A DNA stretch of 64,000 nucleotides from Synechococcus sp. M44_DOE_062. GTDB lineage: Bacteria; Cyanobacteriota; Cyanobacteriia; Thermostichales; Thermostichaceae. The notes under the pieces are model-generated. The model was given only the letters and a program-made list of their open reading frames with translations. It was not told where the DNA came from and did no database searches. Every line of letters starts with the position of its first letter. The first letter of the stretch is position 1. Location of the stretch: assembly GCA_015295985.1 (NCBI GenBank), contig DVDX01000017.1:1-64000 (forward strand), given 5' to 3'. Of this stretch, positions 17,371-25,803 are shown in pieces. The position numbers and the translations under genes are program-made.

Positions 17371-18045
17371 CAAGCCGCGGTAGCGAATAAAGATTAAAAC
17401 TGCCGCCCAGGATCCCAGCGCCACTTTGATCGCCACCAAAATATTGAGAATCGGGATCCAGCCGCCGCTAAACAAAGCCCCCAATTCCCCTCTGGGCAAT
17501 TCCCAGCCGGCCAGAGCCATCACAGCCACCCCGATAAATGTCACCACCGACAGCTTCTCCCACATCGCGGCCCGCCACCGTTTGTAGATGGCCTCCATCC
17601 AGGTAGAAGAGGCAGTGATCGCCACCAAGCCAATGGCCGTCCCTCCCGCCACCCCAGCAGCAAAACCTCCGCCCGGCGTCAAGTGCCCTCGAATGGCCAG
17701 CTCCACCGCAATCAAAGCCGAAATGGTGGCTCCCACTCGTGCCAACACAATTGAGGGAATATCGGTAAATTGAGCTACATTGGCCGTTGGCTGCTCATCC
17801 GCCAGCAGATATTGGGCGCCCAAAATTGCCGTGGAAAACACCACCACTTCAAAGACCGTATCGTAGAGGCGGTTGCGCAGAATGAGACCCGTTACCGCGT
17901 TGGGCACACCGCTTTCGCTGGCCAGAATCTCCACCGCCTCAACTAGGGCTACGCCTGCTGTGCGAACGGGGGAAACGGATCCCGCCTCGCCCACAATGAG
18001 CTGTAGGGCTGCCAGCAGCACCGCTATCCCGTACACCCACTTCAT
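17365..18045 (-). CDS. mrpB: Mrp Na+/H+ antiporter subunit B (MnhB domain)
   Basis: A 226-residue multi-spanning protein. The second half has the MnhB signature AIRGHLTPGGGFAAGVAGGT. The N-terminal part (GLILRNRLYDTVFEVVVFST) resembles the MbhE-like segment fused to MrpB/MrpA in cyanobacteria. It is the last gene of a leftward mrp operon and overlaps the preceding DUF4040 gene by four bases. Mrp complexes exchange cytoplasmic Na+ for H+ and, in cyanobacteria, are linked to salt, alkaline pH and inorganic-carbon adaptation. A dispersed repeat is translated in frame near residues 27-35 (VRTAGVALV). Confidence 0.88.
   Translation of the reverse strand: MKWVYGIAVLLAALQLIVGEAGSVSPVRTAGVALVEAVEILASESGVPNAVTGLILRNRLYDTVFEVVVFSTAILGAQYLLADEQPTANVAQFTDIPSIVLARVGATISALIAVELAIRGHLTPGGGFAAGVAGGTAIGLVAITASSTWMEAIYKRWRAAMWEKLSVVTFIGVAVMALAGWELPRGELGALFSGGWIPILNILVAIKVALGSWAAVLIFIRYRGLL
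17942..17967 (-). repeat. Short dispersed repeat inside mrpB
   Basis: On the minus strand GTTCGCAC then AGCAGGCGTAGCCCTAG, matching the family consensus. Read in frame as VRTAGVAL. Confidence 0.7.
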
Positions 18046-18563
18046 GTCGCCATCACCTCAGTAACCAGAGCTTGCTGCGCCAAAATGGCCTGCAGGCGGG
18101 GTACGCGCGTGACCAAGCGATACTCTGCTGCTTCTCCACCGGGCTCAAGGGCAATGGTGTGTACCTCTCGGCTGCGAAGAGCATTCACCAACGCCTCCGA
18201 ACTTCCATAGGCGGCCACCTCCAAGCGCATGTGATACCGCTGTAGCCCTTGGCGCATCTGCTGTAACAACTGCCGTGCTGCCGAGGTACTGGCCTCCAGC
18301 ACAGGGCTGCCTTCGAGAACGCCCAGGCGCATACTTAGCGAAGAGCGCACCGCAATGGCATAGAGGGTAATGGAAAGCATAGTGCCCACCAGGGCCTCCG
18401 TCAGAGCCACATCCGCCGCCCCAAACAGCGCGTAGATCAAGGCGGCAATTGTCCCCAGGATCCCTCGCATCACCAGGGCGTGATAGGGATTGGTCTGAGT
18501 CACCACCAGGCTCGCCGTCAGGGGCAGGAGCAACGCCATCACCAGCAACAAGGTCTCTTCCAT
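18042..18563 (-). CDS. DUF4040 domain protein (MrpA C-terminal / MbhD-like)
   Basis: A 173-residue protein whose first about 80 residues are membrane-spanning with the DUF4040/MbhD pattern GILGTIAALIYALFGAADVA then TEALVGTMLSITLYAIAVRS. In Bacillus this is part of the giant MrpA. In cyanobacteria the MrpA function is split, and this small unit sits next to mrpB, as here. The C-terminal about 90 residues are soluble and contain no motif I recognise. The gene lies 9 bases after mrpG. Confidence 0.82.
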   Translation of the reverse strand: MEETLLLVMALLLPLTASLVVTQTNPYHALVMRGILGTIAALIYALFGAADVALTEALVGTMLSITLYAIAVRSSLSMRLGVLEGSPVLEASTSAARQLLQQMRQGLQRYHMRLEVAAYGSSEALVNALRSREVHTIALEPGGEAAEYRLVTRVPRLQAILAQQALVTEVMAT

Positions 18564-18572
18564 CCTGCCCTC

Positions 18573-18854
18573 CTACAGAGACTTGCGCTGCGAGCAAAAC
18601 GCCAGCACATAGCCCAGAATGGTGTTCCAAATAGCCAGGGAAATCAGCGCCAACACCAACAGGGGCCATTCCCGTGGGATCCGCAACAACAGCCCCAGCA
18701 TGATGCTCATCGATCCCAGGGTGTCCGACACGGAAAGGCCGTGCAGCTTAAACAAAATCGAGCGATCCCCAAGGAGCGGTGCTGTTCCCCACAGCCAAAA
18801 CAGCACACCAATCCCAAACAACAGATAGCTCAGACCTTCCACCCAGACTTCCAT
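18573..18854 (-). CDS. mrpG: Mrp antiporter subunit G
   Basis: A 93-residue protein with three hydrophobic segments and the MnhG/PhaG pattern LLGDRSILFKLHGLSVSDTLG, split here as LLGDRSILFKLHG plus LSVSDTLG. Length is typical. It lies 19 bases downstream of mrpF in the operon. It is a small accessory subunit of the Mrp complex required for assembly. Confidence 0.88.
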   Translation of the reverse strand: MEVWVEGLSYLLFGIGVLFWLWGTAPLLGDRSILFKLHGLSVSDTLGSMSIMLGLLLRIPREWPLLVLALISLAIWNTILGYVLAFCSQRKSL

Positions 18855-18873
18855 ACCTACCCCCAGGGTCTTT

Positions 18874-19125
18874 CTAAAGCATTTCCAGCCGTTTCAGTAC
18901 ATGAGCCAGGAGCATCAACGCTGCATTGCCCACGGACAAAATCAAAACCCCCACAATCCCGATCATCCAGTCATCTCGCACCACCGACACCACCAAAATT
19001 AGAATGGCCGTCTTTGTGGCCAAGCTGGCAAAGGCGAGCATCGTTTGCCAGATATCTTCCTTTAGCCAAGCGGCATATAAGGGCAAGCACAGCGTTAAGG
19101 TCAGCAGAAACAGCAGTAAGTTCAC
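18874..19125 (-). CDS. mrpF: Mrp antiporter subunit F
   Basis: An 83-residue protein with three predicted membrane helices. The conserved block ASLATKTAILILVVSVVRDD matches the MnhF family. Its start overlaps the mrpE stop by four bases (ATGA-type), indicating translational coupling within the mrp operon. Confidence 0.85.
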   Translation of the reverse strand: MNLLLFLLTLTLCLPLYAAWLKEDIWQTMLAFASLATKTAILILVVSVVRDDWMIGIVGVLILSVGNAALMLLAHVLKRLEML

Positions 19126-19526
19126 GCGTCCTCCCGTGGCTTGAGCACATGCACTTCATAAGTACCTTGGGCATTGCAATTGAGCACAATGGTTTTGGGC
19201 GTGAAGGTAATTAAAAAGATATCCAGAAACACCAGCCCTGCCGAACGGTTGGGCAGGGTGTGTTTATACACAACTTCCTCAACTGTGTGGGGTTTGAGGA
19301 TCATCTCAAAGGCTTCCCAGTAGGCTCTTGGGATGGCCAAAAGAATTTCCTGGAGCACCCGCCCCCAATCCCGCCATTGCACCGGTGCAGAAGCCTGCCG
19401 AGGCAGCAGCAGTGTTGCCGCTACCCCAATGGCCACATTGTCCCAGCTCAGATTGCCCGTCAGCAAGAACCAAATCAAAAGCCGCAGGCCGATTTCCAAT
19501 AGACCCAACTCAGGGTAGCGTCCCAT
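19122..19526 (-). CDS. mrpE: Mrp antiporter subunit E
   Basis: A 134-residue protein, somewhat short for MnhE. Two N-terminal membrane segments are followed by the family pattern IPRAYWEAFEMILKP and an extended C-terminal domain with FLITFTPKTIVLN, the conserved S/TPGT-like strand. It overlaps the end of mrpD by 17 bases. Member of the mrpC-D-E-F-G-A'-B operon order usual in cyanobacteria. Confidence 0.85.
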   Translation of the reverse strand: MGRYPELGLLEIGLRLLIWFLLTGNLSWDNVAIGVAATLLLPRQASAPVQWRDWGRVLQEILLAIPRAYWEAFEMILKPHTVEEVVYKHTLPNRSAGLVFLDIFLITFTPKTIVLNCNAQGTYEVHVLKPREDA

Positions 19527-20993
19527 AGTTCCCCACAGCTAACAGAGCCCAAACCAGCACCAACACCACGCTCAAGCCACCCACCACGGCCTCCAGCCCC
19601 TCGTTCACCAACCCTCCCTTCAAAGGGATCCGCTCCCAAAACCAGCCCAGCGGGATCCCAACCCCCAAGCTCAGCAGGGCTTTGAGAAGATTGTCAGCGC
19701 CAAAGGCTACGCCCGCTGCGGGAAAGGTCGCTGGTAGCCAGCCCCAGAGCAAGCCCCCGCCCCAAAGCACTAGTGCCACTTTATCTTGCCAAGCAGTTGC
19801 AGAGGTGGTTTCCCCCTTCATCGGAGAAACAGGTGCCCGCAGCACTCGCACCCCTAAACAAGTAGTGCCGACGGTAACCCCCACCAGCAGCCACTCGTGC
19901 CAGGGATCCAGAGCAGACAAGCTGAGGGCCTTGGCCACATACCCCAAACTGCCGGGCACTCCCGCCAGGGAAGCCGTCCCCAAGAGCAGCATCGGCCAGC
20001 GCCAGGGATGGGTCACGCTGGTTCCAACGAACAACAAAGGCTTTGCCAACCCATGGGCAAGACCGTACAAACCTGCCCACTGAGGGGCAGCAATCACAAA
20101 TCCCATCTGGGATACCGAGCTCCAGGCAAGAAGATGCTGGGGCGTACTCGCCATCAAGGCCAGTAGGATCCCGAAAACGGCTGAACCGGCGCTCAAGTAG
20201 GGCAACCCCTGGGCCAAGACTGGCGAAGCCTCACTGCAGCGCACCAAGGCCATGGCTCCTGCTTTGGTCGTAAAACCGCTGAGCACCGCCGCGATAATCG
20301 GATCCGCAGTAACATAATGGTGAGGGGCAGCCACAGGCCGGCAACGAAGATTGCCCCCTTGGCCAAAAGACCCACAGCAATCAACGCCAAGGCCGTGGGA
20401 TCGGCCATAGCCAAACTGCTCATCGCCAGGGATCCCGTGCGTACGTAGACCAGGATTGCGCCCATCAGGTAGAAGAGCATGGCCACATTGCTCATGAAGA
20501 GGTAGCGTAGGCCCACCCAGAGCTGGCGTTCGCGCTTCTCCACTGTGGATTGGCCCTCAGCCCGCCGCCCGTAGGTCAGCAGCAAAAACACACCAATGCT
20601 GAGCACCTCAAGAGAAACGTAGACGCTGATCAGGTCGGCACTGATGATGACGGCATTGGCGCTACCGTGGACGATCAGTAACTGCATGGCCAGAAAGCGG
20701 CTGCCCGCAAAGCGTCTATCCAAATACAGCGCCACCCCCAGCCTGACTAGGCCGTGGGCCAAGAGCATCGCTGTTCCATTGGCATCGATCCGCAGCGTCA
20801 CCCCGAAGTGATCCAAAAGCTGTAGCTCCAGGGGTGCGGCGGTTGTGCCGGGCAAGCCCCCCTGCTGCACCGCATAGACCACCGTCAGCGCAGCCATCCC
20901 CAATAAGCTGGGACGGGTTAGGGCCGGCATCAAGTAGGTTGTGAAGGCCAGCAGAAAGGGCAGCGCCACCCATACCAGCGTCAGCTCAGTCAT
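19510..20993 (-). pseudogene. mrpD: mrpD, Mrp antiporter subunit D, with a single-base frameshift
   Basis: An NADH dehydrogenase ND2/ND4/ND5-like proton channel subunit, present in two reading frames. The upstream frame runs to ...KGAIFVAGLWLPLT and then becomes nonsense; the downstream frame takes up at HYVTADPIIAAVLSGFTTKA. Adding one C in the ACC run (about 20319-20322) restores one collinear 494-residue protein, the expected MrpD length. The break falls in the conserved core, between the LWLP motif and the SGxxxKAG motif, so unless it is a sequencing error the subunit is lost. A dispersed repeat is translated near the C-terminus (PAAGVAFG). It starts at ATG 20993, overlapping the mrpC stop. 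Confidence 0.85.
19701..19725 (-). repeat. Short dispersed repeat inside mrpD
   Basis: On the minus strand TTTCCCGC then AGCGGGCGTAGCCTTTG. Same family as copies at 21396 and 27302. Confidence 0.75.
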
Positions 20994-21369
20994 CGGTAAA
21001 AGTGCTCCGCGCCCCTGACGCGAGCGCCTGTTCGATGCTCTCGACTTCGAGGGTGGGATGATTGCGGGAGAGCTTCATCACCCCCACCAACATCAAGGCT
21101 TGTACCGACAGGCCGATGACGATGGCCGTGAGGATGATCCCCTGAGGCACCGGGTCGGCATAGTCCAGCTCGCGCTAGGGTTTGTAGATGGGGGTGAACA
21201 CACCGCTCCGGGCTGCCCAGATCACGAAGAAGGCAATGACCCCGGTGCTCATGACATCCATAGACAGGATCTTCATAATGAGGTTGCGCTTAACCACGAC
21301 TCCCCAAAAGCCAAGGAAGATTGTGAGGATGACGGCGGCATTTAACATAGACACCTCAGCTTGCTGCAC
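20986..21369 (-). pseudogene. mrpC: mrpC, Mrp antiporter subunit C, with an in-frame UAG
   Basis: A NuoK-like three-helix subunit. The first 64 codons (NAAVILTIFLGFWGVVVKRN to FTPIYKP) end at TAG 21175-21177. The same frame then continues with the normal second half of the family, RELDYADPVPQGIILTAIVI, then GLSVQALMLVGVMKLSRNHP, ending at TGA 20986-20988, which overlaps the mrpD start. No frame change is needed: a single nonsense codon separates two well-conserved halves. Either the gene is inactive, the base is an error, or UAG is read through. Initiation may be at ATG 21369 or at the later Met before LNAAV. Confidence 0.87.
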
Positions 21370-21694
21370 TTAAGCTATCCGGTGGCTCAGTCGTCCTAAG
21401 GCTACGCCCGCTACGCGACCAGTATCCAGCTTCCGCAGTCACAGCAGCCAGATACCCTATGGCCGGTTGCGACGCTGCCGGGATCCCCCTCTCCCCAACA
21501 AGGCCGGGATCCCGAAGTAGAAAGAGCTGCAGCTCCAGATGGGCAACTTGACCCGACTTCTTGCCAGCTCTAGGACTTGGTGGGATCCTGGTCATACACT
21601 TCTCATGCCAAGGTCGGAAGTTATGGCTGCTGTCCGCAGTTTAAGTTGTTTTTAATGGCCTTGGCGGAACCGACTTCTGGATGCTGAAGATAAG
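21370..21694. other. Spacer between divergent mrp operon and moeA
   Basis: Contains one dispersed repeat (21396-21420), two GGGATCC-type palindromes and AT-richer sequence before moeA. The mrp promoter should lie here, but no clear -35/-10 pair stands out. No gene recognised. Confidence 0.5.
21396..21420 (-). repeat. Short dispersed repeat, intergenic
   Basis: On the minus strand GGTCGCGT then AGCGGGCGTAGCCTTAG, close to the family consensus. Confidence 0.75.
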
Positions 21695-21724
21695 GTGTTG
21701 GAGAAGAGGGTTGTAAAAGCCGTG

Positions 21725-22942
21725 ATGCTGCCGGTGGCCGAAGCAGAAGCCCTGATTTTGCAGGCGGTTCAGCCGCTGGGCACAGAGTGGGTGGAGCTGG
21801 GATCCGCCCAAGGCCGCGTTCTCAGCCAAACTTTGTATAGCCCCCAAGATTTTCCGGCCCGGCCCACCTCCAGCATGGATGGCTATGCCGTGCGCTATGA
21901 AGATGTGCAAGCGGGGATCCCTTGTGAGTTGCAGGTGGTCGAGACTCTCCCCGCCGGGAAGGCACCCACCCGAGATCTCCAGCCCGGACAAGCGGTGCGT
22001 CTCTACACCGGCTCTATCTTGCCCGGCGGTGCGGACACCGTGGTGATGCAGGAAGACACGCAGCAACCTTCGCCGGGAACCGTCCGCCTCTTGCAGCGTC
22101 CGCAGCGGGGCCAATTTGTTCGGCCCCAAGGAGACTTTGCCCGCCAGGGGGATCCCGTTCTGTTGGCAGGGCAAGCTTTGGGTGGAGCGGAGCTGGCCGT
22201 TTTGGCTGCCATCCGACAGGCGATGGTGCCGGTGTTTCGTCAACCCCGAGTGGCCCTTTTCTCCACAGGGGATGAGTTGGTACCCATCCAGCAGGTGCCG
22301 GGGCCGGGGCAGGTTGTGGATTCCAACCAGTACGGCTTGGCGGCTCTGGTCAAGGCAGCGGGTGGGATCCCGATCCAGTTAGGCATCGTGCCGGATCGGC
22401 CCCAGGTGTTGCAGCAGGTTATCCAGCAGGCCCTGGCCTCTGCCGATGGGGTGATCTCTTCTGGGGGGGTATCGGTGGGGGATTTTGACCTGGTGGAAAA
22501 GGTGCTGGAGGAGTTGGGAGGCGAGATTTTCATCCGCAGCGTGGCCATCAAGCCGGGCAAGCCCCTGACGGTGGCCCGTTTTCCCAATCCCCACGGCCCC
22601 CCCAAGCTCTACTTTGGCCTGCCGGGCAACCCTGCCTCTGCCCTGGTGACCTTCTGGCGCTTTTTGCACCCGGCCCTGCGAAAAATGGGCGGATCCCCGC
22701 CCCCCTACTGGCAGATCCTCTCCGCCTTCAGCGCCGTGGATCTGCATGCCGACGGTCAGCGGGAGCACTATCTCTGGGGACGGCTGCAGATCGAGCCCGC
22801 AGGGATCCAATTTCAGCCCGCCGCCAACCTCAATTCCGGCAATCTCATCAGTCTAGCCGGCTGTAACGCCCTGGCTGTGCTGCCGGTGGGAACAACCCAG
22901 ATCCCTGCCGGTTCGCCCGTTCAGGTGCTGCAACTGCCCTAG
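21725..22942 (+). CDS. moeA: Molybdopterin molybdenumtransferase MoeA
   Basis: Inserts molybdate into adenylylated molybdopterin, the last step of Moco synthesis (needed for nitrate reductase and similar enzymes). About 405 residues. The motifs are SSMDGYAVRYED, GSILPGGADTVVMQEDT, STGDELVPIQQ with DSNQY, ISSGGVSVGDFD and the LPGNPASALVTF block, in the correct order. A GTG ten codons earlier (21695) is an alternative start; the ATG used here has GAGAAGAGGG about 15 bases upstream. Divergent from the mrp operon. Confidence 0.95.
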   Translation: MLPVAEAEALILQAVQPLGTEWVELGSAQGRVLSQTLYSPQDFPARPTSSMDGYAVRYEDVQAGIPCELQVVETLPAGKAPTRDLQPGQAVRLYTGSILPGGADTVVMQEDTQQPSPGTVRLLQRPQRGQFVRPQGDFARQGDPVLLAGQALGGAELAVLAAIRQAMVPVFRQPRVALFSTGDELVPIQQVPGPGQVVDSNQYGLAALVKAAGGIPIQLGIVPDRPQVLQQVIQQALASADGVISSGGVSVGDFDLVEKVLEELGGEIFIRSVAIKPGKPLTVARFPNPHGPPKLYFGLPGNPASALVTFWRFLHPALRKMGGSPPPYWQILSAFSAVDLHADGQREHYLWGRLQIEPAGIQFQPAANLNSGNLISLAGCNALAVLPVGTTQIPAGSPVQVLQLP

Positions 22943-22970
22943 GGATCCCTGGCTCTCCTATCGAGATAAC

Positions 22971-22999
22971 TATAATTTGTGTTAGAACTGTACTACAGT
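22971..22999 (+). promoter_or_regulatory. Promoter -10 (TATAAT) with overlapping palindromic operator for the MarR gene
   Basis: A perfect TATAAT at 22971-22976 is followed at 22987-22999 by ACTGTA-C-TACAGT, a perfect palindrome around one central base. The palindrome would sit at about +4 to +16 of the transcript, a natural place for repression by the encoded MarR-type dimer. The leader to the ATG is then about 110 bases. No convincing -35 is seen. Function is inferred from position. Confidence 0.55.
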
Positions 23000-23092
23000 G
23001 GGCTATCATGGAGCCGAGACTGTCCTTTGGGGTTGAGTTCCCCCAGAACTCTCAGAACTCTGTTCCACCAACGCGAACAGCAATCTTCAACC

Positions 23093-23602
23093 ATGCCTAC
23101 TTCTGCTGACTCTCCCCCTCTTCAAAGCGACGAGGTTCCCAAGCCTGAGGACTCCGCTCCGCTGACACGGACGGTGTTGGCGGCCCGTGAGCCTTTTTTG
23201 GGGCTGTTGCGAGATCTGGCGCGGGCCTACCAAGCTTTTGAAAATTACGCCGGGGTTCACATTCGGCAAATGGGGCTGACCGCCCCCCAATTCGATGTGT
23301 TGGTAACCCTCGGCAATACCCCTGGGATGACCATGAATGTCCTGGCCCAAAAAACGCTGGTGACCAAAGGGACACTAACCGGCATTGTGGATCGCCTAGA
23401 ACAAAAAGGGCTGGTGCGCCGGGAAGTGCCTCCGGAAAACCGGCGCTGCTTTAAGGTCGTGCTGACAGAGACGGGGGAAAAACTGTTTGAGGAAATTTTC
23501 CCGGCCCACATCGCCTACTTGAAAGAGCGCTTCCAAAAGCTGGATCCCTCGGAAATGGCGCAGATCCAGGCTTGCCTTAAAAAACTGCAGGCTATTTTCT
23601 AG
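23093..23602 (+). CDS. MarR-family winged-helix transcriptional regulator
   Basis: A 169-residue protein starting MPTSADSPPLQSDE. A GTG at 22979 would add 38 residues but lies inside the promoter/operator, so the later ATG is preferred. The wHTH domain reads LTAPQFDVLVTLGNTPGMTM, then NVLAQKTLVTKGTLTGIVDR, then LEQKGLVRREVPPENRRC with the wing, as in MarR. It likely binds the palindrome just upstream and regulates itself. The ligand is unknown. It converges on the ABC permease gene to its right. Confidence 0.9.
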   Translation: MPTSADSPPLQSDEVPKPEDSAPLTRTVLAAREPFLGLLRDLARAYQAFENYAGVHIRQMGLTAPQFDVLVTLGNTPGMTMNVLAQKTLVTKGTLTGIVDRLEQKGLVRREVPPENRRCFKVVLTETGEKLFEEIFPAHIAYLKERFQKLDPSEMAQIQACLKKLQAIF

Positions 23603-23680
23603 CGCTTTCAGATTCCCCTCTCCGATCCGGCTGATCAGCGACCCCCAAGCCGCAGTGCCGGAAGCAACCTCTAGCCCGGT

Positions 23681-24646
23681 TCAAACGGCTGCCCCAGAGC
23701 TGCCGGCAGTGGCCTTCACCGCCTGCTGAATCCAGCGCCGCAGCCGAGGTGGGATCCCGCGCAAGCCGTACTCCCACCATTCCCCAGAAGTGAGCACCAA
23801 CACCAAAATCATCAGCACGAAAGGAGCCACCGTAAAAACTTGGGTGGGTACAGCGCGGATGGTAGTCTGGGCAACCCCGGCAAAGGACTGCAAAATACCG
23901 AACAGGTAGGCCCCCAGGGCTACCCGCAAGGGGTTCCAGCCGCCGAAGATGACGATGGCCAAAGCAATCCAGCCATACCCTGCTGTATGTCGGTGGCTCC
24001 AGCCAGCCTTGAAATCCAAAGAAAAGGCAGCTCCCGCCAAGCCCAATAGGGATCCCCCCACCAGGGTGTAGACATAGCGCCAGAAAATGACATCGGTGCC
24101 GCGGGCAAAGGCTGCCGCCGGCTGTTCTCCCATAGCCCGCAACATCAGGCCGGGCCGAGTGCAATAAAAAAAGAACCAAGTTCCCCCGATGAGTGCATAG
24201 CTGGCGTACAGCAACAAATCCCCTCGAAACAGGAGTGGCCCCAGCAGCGGCACCTCTCTCAAGAAGGGGATCGGCAGGCTGGGCACCGTTGGCCCTGGGA
24301 TCCGCACGAACGGATTGCCCAAAAAGGAAGACAAATCCGCCCCCAACAGGGCCAAGACAAAACCAATGGCAATAATTTGGGATCCCTTCAGGGTCAGCGA
24401 GCCGAAGGCCACGATCCCAGCAAACAGCGCTCCCACAGCGGCGGCAGCCAAAAAGCCCAACACTAGGCTTCCCGTCAGCTTGGCTACGGCGAACCCAACC
24501 ATAGCGGCCAGCATGATCGTCCCCTCTGCGGAGAGGTTGATCACCCCCGCCCGCTCGGTAATGGTTTCCCCTATGCAGGCAAAGACCAACGGTGTGGCGG
24601 TGGCAATGGCAGTGGAGAGAATGGCGACCAGTTGGGCAGCGTTCAT
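23681..24646 (-). CDS. ABC transporter permease, nucleoside/simple-sugar (BMP-associated) type
   Basis: A 321-residue permease with about eight or nine membrane segments. Its start AIATATPLVFACIGETITER, then AGVINLSAEGTIMLAA, is characteristic of the second permease of nucleoside (YufQ/NupQ-like) or basic membrane protein-linked uptake systems. The substrate-binding protein, ATPase and first permease are not in this window, so the gene is either an isolated member or the system is dispersed. The ATG is followed by NAAQLVAILS; the 89-base upstream gap carries a short tandem TTTAATGTA-like repeat. Confidence 0.88.
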   Translation of the reverse strand: MNAAQLVAILSTAIATATPLVFACIGETITERAGVINLSAEGTIMLAAMVGFAVAKLTGSLVLGFLAAAAVGALFAGIVAFGSLTLKGSQIIAIGFVLALLGADLSSFLGNPFVRIPGPTVPSLPIPFLREVPLLGPLLFRGDLLLYASYALIGGTWFFFYCTRPGLMLRAMGEQPAAAFARGTDVIFWRYVYTLVGGSLLGLAGAAFSLDFKAGWSHRHTAGYGWIALAIVIFGGWNPLRVALGAYLFGILQSFAGVAQTTIRAVPTQVFTVAPFVLMILVLVLTSGEWWEYGLRGIPPRLRRWIQQAVKATAGSSGAAV

Positions 24647-24735
24647 GAGGGGCCTGTCGAGAACTCGGGTTGAGTTAATGTATTTAATGTATTTGCAGTT
24701 GCTGCGCGAATGCGCCTGTTGATCTGGGCATCGCC

Positions 24736-25011
24736 TCAGCCCAACACCCAGAGCATGAAAGCCACCCCCAAAGTGACGGCGCCGAACAGAGCATAGCTGA
24801 TCTGGCGCAGCGGCCTCAGTTGCATGGCATGGAGAGCTTTGAGCCAGTCTAACCCCAAGGATTCCACGAAGCGATCCAACACCGCTTGCATCGGATAGGC
24901 ATAAACCGACCCCTGCTCCTTAAAGTTCACCAGCACGACCAGCAGCGTAGCGTAGCCCCAGAGGCCGCCCCAGAGCACAGCGCTCAACCCGATTAAAATT
25001 GGCTCGAGCAT
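24736..25011 (-). CDS. Small two-helix membrane protein of unknown function
   Basis: A 91-residue protein starting MLEPILIGLSAVLWGG. This start is supported by AGGAAAG five bases upstream; a longer frame runs back through a dispersed repeat and is not believed. One N-terminal hydrophobic segment (residues 5-28) and one C-terminal segment (about 70-90) flank a soluble part with VYAYPMQAVLDRFVESLGLDW. I do not recognise a named family. Confidence 0.65.
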   Translation of the reverse strand: MLEPILIGLSAVLWGGLWGYATLLVVLVNFKEQGSVYAYPMQAVLDRFVESLGLDWLKALHAMQLRPLRQISYALFGAVTLGVAFMLWVLG

Positions 25012-25045
25012 TGACTTTCCTTTGCCTCCTATGGGCGTGCCCACC

Positions 25046-25073
25046 GTCGGCGATGGCGGGACGGAGTCCTTTG
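25046..25073 (+). repeat. Short dispersed repeat, intergenic
   Basis: GTCGGCGATGGC then GGGACGGAGTCCTTTG, in the spacer upstream of the small two-helix protein. Confidence 0.75.
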
Positions 25074-25255
25074 AGCTTGGGGACTCGGATCTCATTATTC
25101 CGGCTCTTTTCCCGTTGAGGCTGCCCTCCCTTAGGCAATATCCTAGAAAGGATCCCAGCTCGCTTTCAGGGGTCAAAGGGATTGGTTTTGTGCCCGTCCA
25201 GGCTAGAAGATGACAAACTGGGAGTACCCGCTCAAAGTTATCTTGTCAACTTCCC

Positions 25256-25783
25256 ATGAGTTCTCGCTACCTGCTGCCCCCCGCCGAACCCAAATCCGTC
25301 GGTACCGCCTACATCCTCTGGGCGCTGGGCATATTCGGGATCTGTGGGGTTCATCGCCTTTACCTGGGCAAGACTGGCACAGGCGTTCTCTGGCTGTTCA
25401 CCTTTGGCCTGTTGGGCATCGGGCAGTTGATCGACCTGTTTTTGATCCCAGGCATGGTGGAAAATCACAACTTCAAACTGGCCGTCCTGCAGGGATCCCA
25501 GCCCTCCCCACCGCCCGCCAAAGCGGTTTCAGCGCCTTCTCAGCCCTTGAAAGGTCAAGCTCTGATGCGGGAGATTCTGCGGCTGGCCCAACAACGGCAA
25601 GGGATCCTCACCCTTTCGGAAATCGCTATCGACTTGCCTGCCGATTTTGATGAGATTGAAAAGGCATTGCAAGAGCTGAGCCGCCGTGGCCTGGCTGTCC
25701 CCGAGAACAACTTGGTTACCGGAGCGGTGGAGTACCACTTCGCTCACCTGCTGCGCCGCTCCCCGGATCAACGTTCGATCTGA
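25256..25783 (+). CDS. TM2 domain-containing membrane protein
   Basis: A 175-residue protein. Residues 14-66 form a TM2 domain: AYILWALGIFGICGVHRLYL, then GKTGTGVLWLFTFGLLGIGQ, then LIDLFLIPGMVE, with the conserved G-x-H-R-F/L-Y-L-G turn between two helices. After a Pro-rich linker, the C-terminal about 75 residues (LMREILRLAQQRQGILTLSE onward) look like a small winged-helix-type cytoplasmic domain (helix-turn pattern IEKALQELSRRGLAVPEN). This TM2 plus C-terminal module layout recurs in cyanobacteria; its function is unknown. Confidence 0.88.
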   Translation: MSSRYLLPPAEPKSVGTAYILWALGIFGICGVHRLYLGKTGTGVLWLFTFGLLGIGQLIDLFLIPGMVENHNFKLAVLQGSQPSPPPAKAVSAPSQPLKGQALMREILRLAQQRQGILTLSEIAIDLPADFDEIEKALQELSRRGLAVPENNLVTGAVEYHFAHLLRRSPDQRSI

Positions 25784-25803
25784 ATGCCCTCCCGGCCAAA
25801 CCT

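Noticed and set aside
17365-21369. Reading the mrp operon as hydrogenase or complex I (mbh/ndh) genes
   Set aside because: The gene order C-D-E-F-G-DUF4040-B and the MnhB, MnhE, MnhF and MnhG patterns are those of Mrp antiporters; no hydrogenase or NADH-binding subunit is nearby.
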